Positions 61,921 to 64,000 of a stretch of DNA of 64,000 bases are shown piece by piece; position 1 is the stretch's first letter; each line of letters begins with the position of its first letter. Below the pieces are notes generated by a model that saw only the letters and a program-made list of their open reading frames with translations, searched no databases and was not told where the DNA came from. The translations under genes were made by a program, and so were the position numbers. This stretch comes from Pectobacterium cacticida (GTDB lineage: Bacteria; Pseudomonadota; Gammaproteobacteria; Enterobacterales; Enterobacteriaceae): NCBI RefSeq assembly GCF_036885195.1, contig NZ_CP133656.1, positions 1,612,001 to 1,676,000 on the forward strand, given 5' to 3'.

Positions 61921-62408
61921 TGTGTGATCCATAGACATCGTTTCAATTTTCTCAGCTCAAGCCTGTAATTCTGTTCCTGTATATGCTCTTCATTGGGCTG
62001 ATAGTTTGTCTGAACGGCATCAGAGTATGGCATTTGCTCAGCAAGTTCGAAGTAGCGCTCCATCGGCGTTTTACCGTTGTCAGCGCGATGAGGACGTACC
62101 CAGTTATAGTAATGCTGCCACCCAGATTTCGCAGGGAACGTAACTCCATAATCAGAGCGACTTCGCTAGCGCCAGTTTTCGTTGATGGTGAGCATTTAGG
62201 GCGGCGGCTATGGCTTTCCAGGCCAGCGATGCCCTGAGCCAGATATTCGCGCCACCATTTACGCAATGTGGGGCGAGAGATGCCACTGCGGCGGCATACG
62301 AACCCGGCATCACCGGACGTTTCATAGCGTTTTACCCACTGTAGCCGCTGCTGGATTTCTCTGTTCACAGTGAGTCATTATAGTGAAATGATGTCTATGA
62401 ATCACACA
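61921..62408. mobile_element. Internally deleted IS481-like element with both terminal inverted repeats
   Basis: The left end TGTGTGATCCATAGACATCG (continuing TTTCA, 61921-61945) and the right end 62384-62408 are inverted copies matching at 23 of 25 positions, beginning TGTG and ending CACA as in IS481-type elements. The 488-bp body holds only the start and the end of the transposase gene joined together. It is therefore a non-autonomous derivative that could be moved in trans. The outside flanks (AGC and CCG) show no target duplication. Confidence 0.8.
61952..62368 (-). pseudogene. IS481-like transposase with a large internal deletion
   Basis: From 62368 on the minus strand the first 80 or so codons give the N-terminal helix-turn-helix part (MNREIQQRLQWVKRYETSG, CRRSGISRPTLRKWWREYL, GLESHSRRP). 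Near 62128 the sense shifts to another frame that encodes the transposase C-terminus: GWQHYYNWVRPHRADNGKTP then MERYFELAEQMPYSD. The DDE catalytic core between them is missing. The product would be non-functional. Confidence 0.8.
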
Positions 62409-62452
62409 CCGAAGGTCTGCATAAATCCTCAATATAGAGACCCTACTTTTTA

Positions 62453-63235
62453 TTATGGTGTGATGGATATACTCGCAGACAGTCCAGCCACCAATTCAAC
62501 CCCCTCCGGCAACGTGTCTATATGAATCCGAACCGGGATACGCTGCGCGAGCCGCACCCAGCTAAAGGTTGGCTCGACATTAGGCAGGCCAAGCCCCCCG
62601 GTCTCGTCATTGTTATCATCTATTCCGCGTCCGATACTCTCAACATGACCTGTGATCACCGGCTTAAATCCCATCAGCGTAATGTGTGCAGTATTTCCCG
62701 TGCGGATATGTTGCAACTTAGTCTCTTCAAAATAACCAACCACCCAAAAACTATGGGCATCAATGATGGCAACTTTAGTTTCTCCCGCGGTGGCATAGTC
62801 GCCAGGGCGAAGCCGCAAATGTGTGACATAGCCCGCAACGACGCTGGCTGCGCTGGCTGTTTGCTGTAAATCCTCGCTGGAAATCACCCCTTTAATCTGA
62901 GAGCGTCGCCTCGCCGCATCCTGGCGCATCAGCATTTCATGACGTTTCGCCTCAACATCAGCCTGTGCGCTGACCACAGCCAATCTCAACCAGTGCGGGT
63001 CAATGGAATAGAGCACATCGCCCCGATTAACCCACTGATTATCGCGGACGGCCACATTCAGCACCGGTCCGGAGACATCCGGCGCAATCTGTACGACATC
63101 CGCACGAACTCGACCATCGCGGGTCCAGGGGGTTTGCGCATAATGTTTCCAGAGAATAAAAGCCAAAAGCGTAGCCACCGCCACAGCGCTGAACGTCAGC
63201 ACGTAGCGGCCCAGTAGAGAAAGTAACGATTTCAT
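62453..63235 (-). CDS. HlyD-family membrane fusion protein (AaeA-like), apparently shortened in the hairpin
   Basis: The periplasmic adaptor of an AaeB/FUSC-type efflux system, 260 residues. An N-terminal anchor (about 10-29) is followed by TPWTRDGRVRADVVQIAPDV near 35-54, a lipoyl half (DNQWVNRGDVLYSID) and the beta-barrel region (FWVVGYFEETKL, FSWVRLAQRIPVRI). Between SSEDLQQTASAAS and GYVTHLRLRPGDY the second helix of the hairpin and the usual RAPxDG strand of the lipoyl domain appear absent, some 28 residues short of AaeA-like proteins. The frame is kept. It overlaps the DUF1656 gene by 4 bp. It may be impaired. Confidence 0.8.
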   Translation of the reverse strand: MKSLLSLLGRYVLTFSAVAVATLLAFILWKHYAQTPWTRDGRVRADVVQIAPDVSGPVLNVAVRDNQWVNRGDVLYSIDPHWLRLAVVSAQADVEAKRHEMLMRQDAARRRSQIKGVISSEDLQQTASAASVVAGYVTHLRLRPGDYATAGETKVAIIDAHSFWVVGYFEETKLQHIRTGNTAHITLMGFKPVITGHVESIGRGIDDNNDETGGLGLPNVEPTFSWVRLAQRIPVRIHIDTLPEGVELVAGLSASISITP

Positions 63236-63447
63236 TTAAAAAAACCCAGTTCGGTCAGCCCCTGCAACAGCAGGTAAAAAGTAATAATGAAGACGGAAAA
63301 ATCGATCATCGGTCTAAAGGGCAAGCGGCGGTAACCCTTGCTGAAAGAGAAAAGATGTACGAGAAATAGTGTACAGGTCAGTGCAACGAGGGCAATTACC
63401 AGCAGACCGGGTACAAAAACGCCCTCAATATTGAAATCATTGATCAT
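63232..63447 (-). CDS. DUF1656 small membrane protein (AaeX-like)
   Basis: A 71-residue inner-membrane protein with two hydrophobic segments (about 11-33 and 48-66) and a basic loop SKGYRRLPFRP between them. This pattern is that of DUF1656/AaeX proteins, which always sit beside FUSC exporters and HlyD adaptors. Its role is unknown. It overlaps the FUSC gene by 11 bp and the adaptor gene by 4 bp. Confidence 0.9.
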   Translation of the reverse strand: MINDFNIEGVFVPGLLVIALVALTCTLFLVHLFSFSKGYRRLPFRPMIDFSVFIITFYLLLQGLTELGFFK

Positions 63448-64000
63448 TAGCAGGCTCCATTTTCTGAACGCTTAATGCGCAGTAAAGATCAACCAGTTGA
63501 TCAACATAATGCCGCGATAGTTCATCTGTTACGCTCAAGCTGCGCTCAGTCAGACTGGCGATCCGTTGAAGTAAGGTGTCAATATCTGTCGAGTGTGTAA
63601 GAAGGGTGAGCACTTCTTTTATTTCTTTGTTCGCATGCGCATCACATCGGCGTAATCGCATTACACACAGCCCTACACGCAGGGCGTACAACAAATGATG
63701 TGCCCGTTCCGGTGACTGTCCGCTGCGCTGCAATCGCGGCAGTATCAACGCTGCCCGATCGATCATAAGGTTGGTCCAGAGGGTTTCGTCTGTATTCAGC
63801 ACACCTTTCACGCTGCGGTTAATATCTCGCTGGCATAATTGAAGCAGGCGATTTATTGCCGCATCTGCCTGTACAGTTTGCAGAAAGCCCATGCTGAATA
63901 CCGCAAAGCCAGTTGCAGAAAATAGTGCGATAGCGGTATTCACCGCCACGGCAAAATCCCCGCTGTAATGTGCACCCAGTTCGCACAAAATAGGCAGCGT
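63437..64000 (-). CDS. FUSC-family efflux protein (AaeB-like), partial
   Basis: The C-terminal 187 codons of an inner-membrane exporter for aromatic or other weak acids; the 5' part lies beyond the window edge, where the frame is still open (TLPILCELGAH). A membrane segment (about AVNTAIALFSATGFAVFSMG) is followed by a long soluble helical domain with QLCQRDINR and RAALILPRL, as in the FUSC cytoplasmic tail. It is the first visible gene of a minus-strand operon FUSC-DUF1656-HlyD. Confidence 0.85.
   Translation of the reverse strand, partial: TLPILCELGAHYSGDFAVAVNTAIALFSATGFAVFSMGFLQTVQADAAINRLLQLCQRDINRSVKGVLNTDETLWTNLMIDRAALILPRLQRSGQSPERAHHLLYALRVGLCVMRLRRCDAHANKEIKEVLTLLTHSTDIDTLLQRIASLTERSLSVTDELSRHYVDQLVDLYCALSVQKMEPANDQ

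Noticed and set aside
1..64000. CRISPR arrays, prophage, toxin-antitoxin or defence systems
   Set aside because: No regularly spaced repeat array, phage structural gene or known defence domain was seen; the only tandem array is the 18-bp one at 46284.

Overview
The window is chromosomal DNA from a gammaproteobacterium of the order Enterobacterales. It is most like a soft-rot plant pathogen of the family Pectobacteriaceae (Pectobacterium or a close relative). This rests on the near-E. coli protein content and gene order of the housekeeping blocks (comEC-msbA-lpxK-ycaR-kdsB, cmoM-mukFEB-ldtD-mepK-gloC-aspC-ompF-asnS-pncB-pepN-pyrD-zapC-ycbX-rlmL-uup-pqiABC-rmf), together with a secreted family-9 pectate lyase. 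The species cannot be fixed from the sequence alone. All family and E. coli comparisons come from remembered protein families, not from searches.

Layout. (1) 1-6.3 kb: a citrate lyase operon, citCDEFXG, preceded by a fumarylacetoacetate-hydrolase-fold protein that may handle the oxaloacetate product. (2) 6.4-15.3 kb: the c-di-GMP flagellar brake ycgR behind a clear sigma-28 promoter, the putrescine importer plaP convergent with exonuclease I (sbcB), a Fur-box-preceded catecholate-type siderophore ABC importer of four genes, and the pole organiser tmaR (yeeX). (3) 15.4-21.6 kb: comEC, msbA, lpxK, ycaR and kdsB, a DNA-uptake-type channel plus lipid A and Kdo genes. (4) 21.6-23.4 kb: an AT-rich insert carrying the PL9 pectate lyase. 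(5) 23.5-56.4 kb: conserved core genes for chromosome condensation (mukFEB), peptidoglycan 3-3 cross-linking and its cleavage (ldtD, mepK), detoxification (gloC), amino acid, NAD and pyrimidine metabolism (aspC, asnS, pncB, pepN, pyrD), porin, division (zapC), rRNA modification (rlmL), envelope lipid transport (pqiABC) and ribosome hibernation (rmf).

(6) 56.4-62.4 kb: a decayed accessory zone. It holds a 5'-truncated IS1, an orphan 90-residue gene, a group II intron with its reverse transcriptase inserted in what looks like an IS256-type terminus, the 3' end of an IS256-type transposase, tRNA-Asn, mtfA, tRNA-Ser(CGA), a truncated gene and a 488-bp internally deleted IS481-like element with both terminal repeats. 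Core gene order breaks here: rmf is not followed by fabA. plaP, sbcB, tmaR, the Asn and Ser tRNAs and mtfA are neighbours in E. coli, so that neighbourhood flanks the comEC-to-rmf block on both sides. (7) 62.4-64.0 kb: an AaeB-type (FUSC) efflux operon on the minus strand, cut off by the window edge, whose membrane fusion protein seems to lack part of its helical hairpin.

No CRISPR array, prophage, toxin-antitoxin pair or obvious defence system was seen. The least explained items are an 18-bp tandem repeat that encodes a 22-residue M/I/Q/T/K peptide before zapC, long nested hairpins between mukB and ldtD and upstream of plaP, a histidine-rich extension on PqiA, and the intron/IS256 junction.
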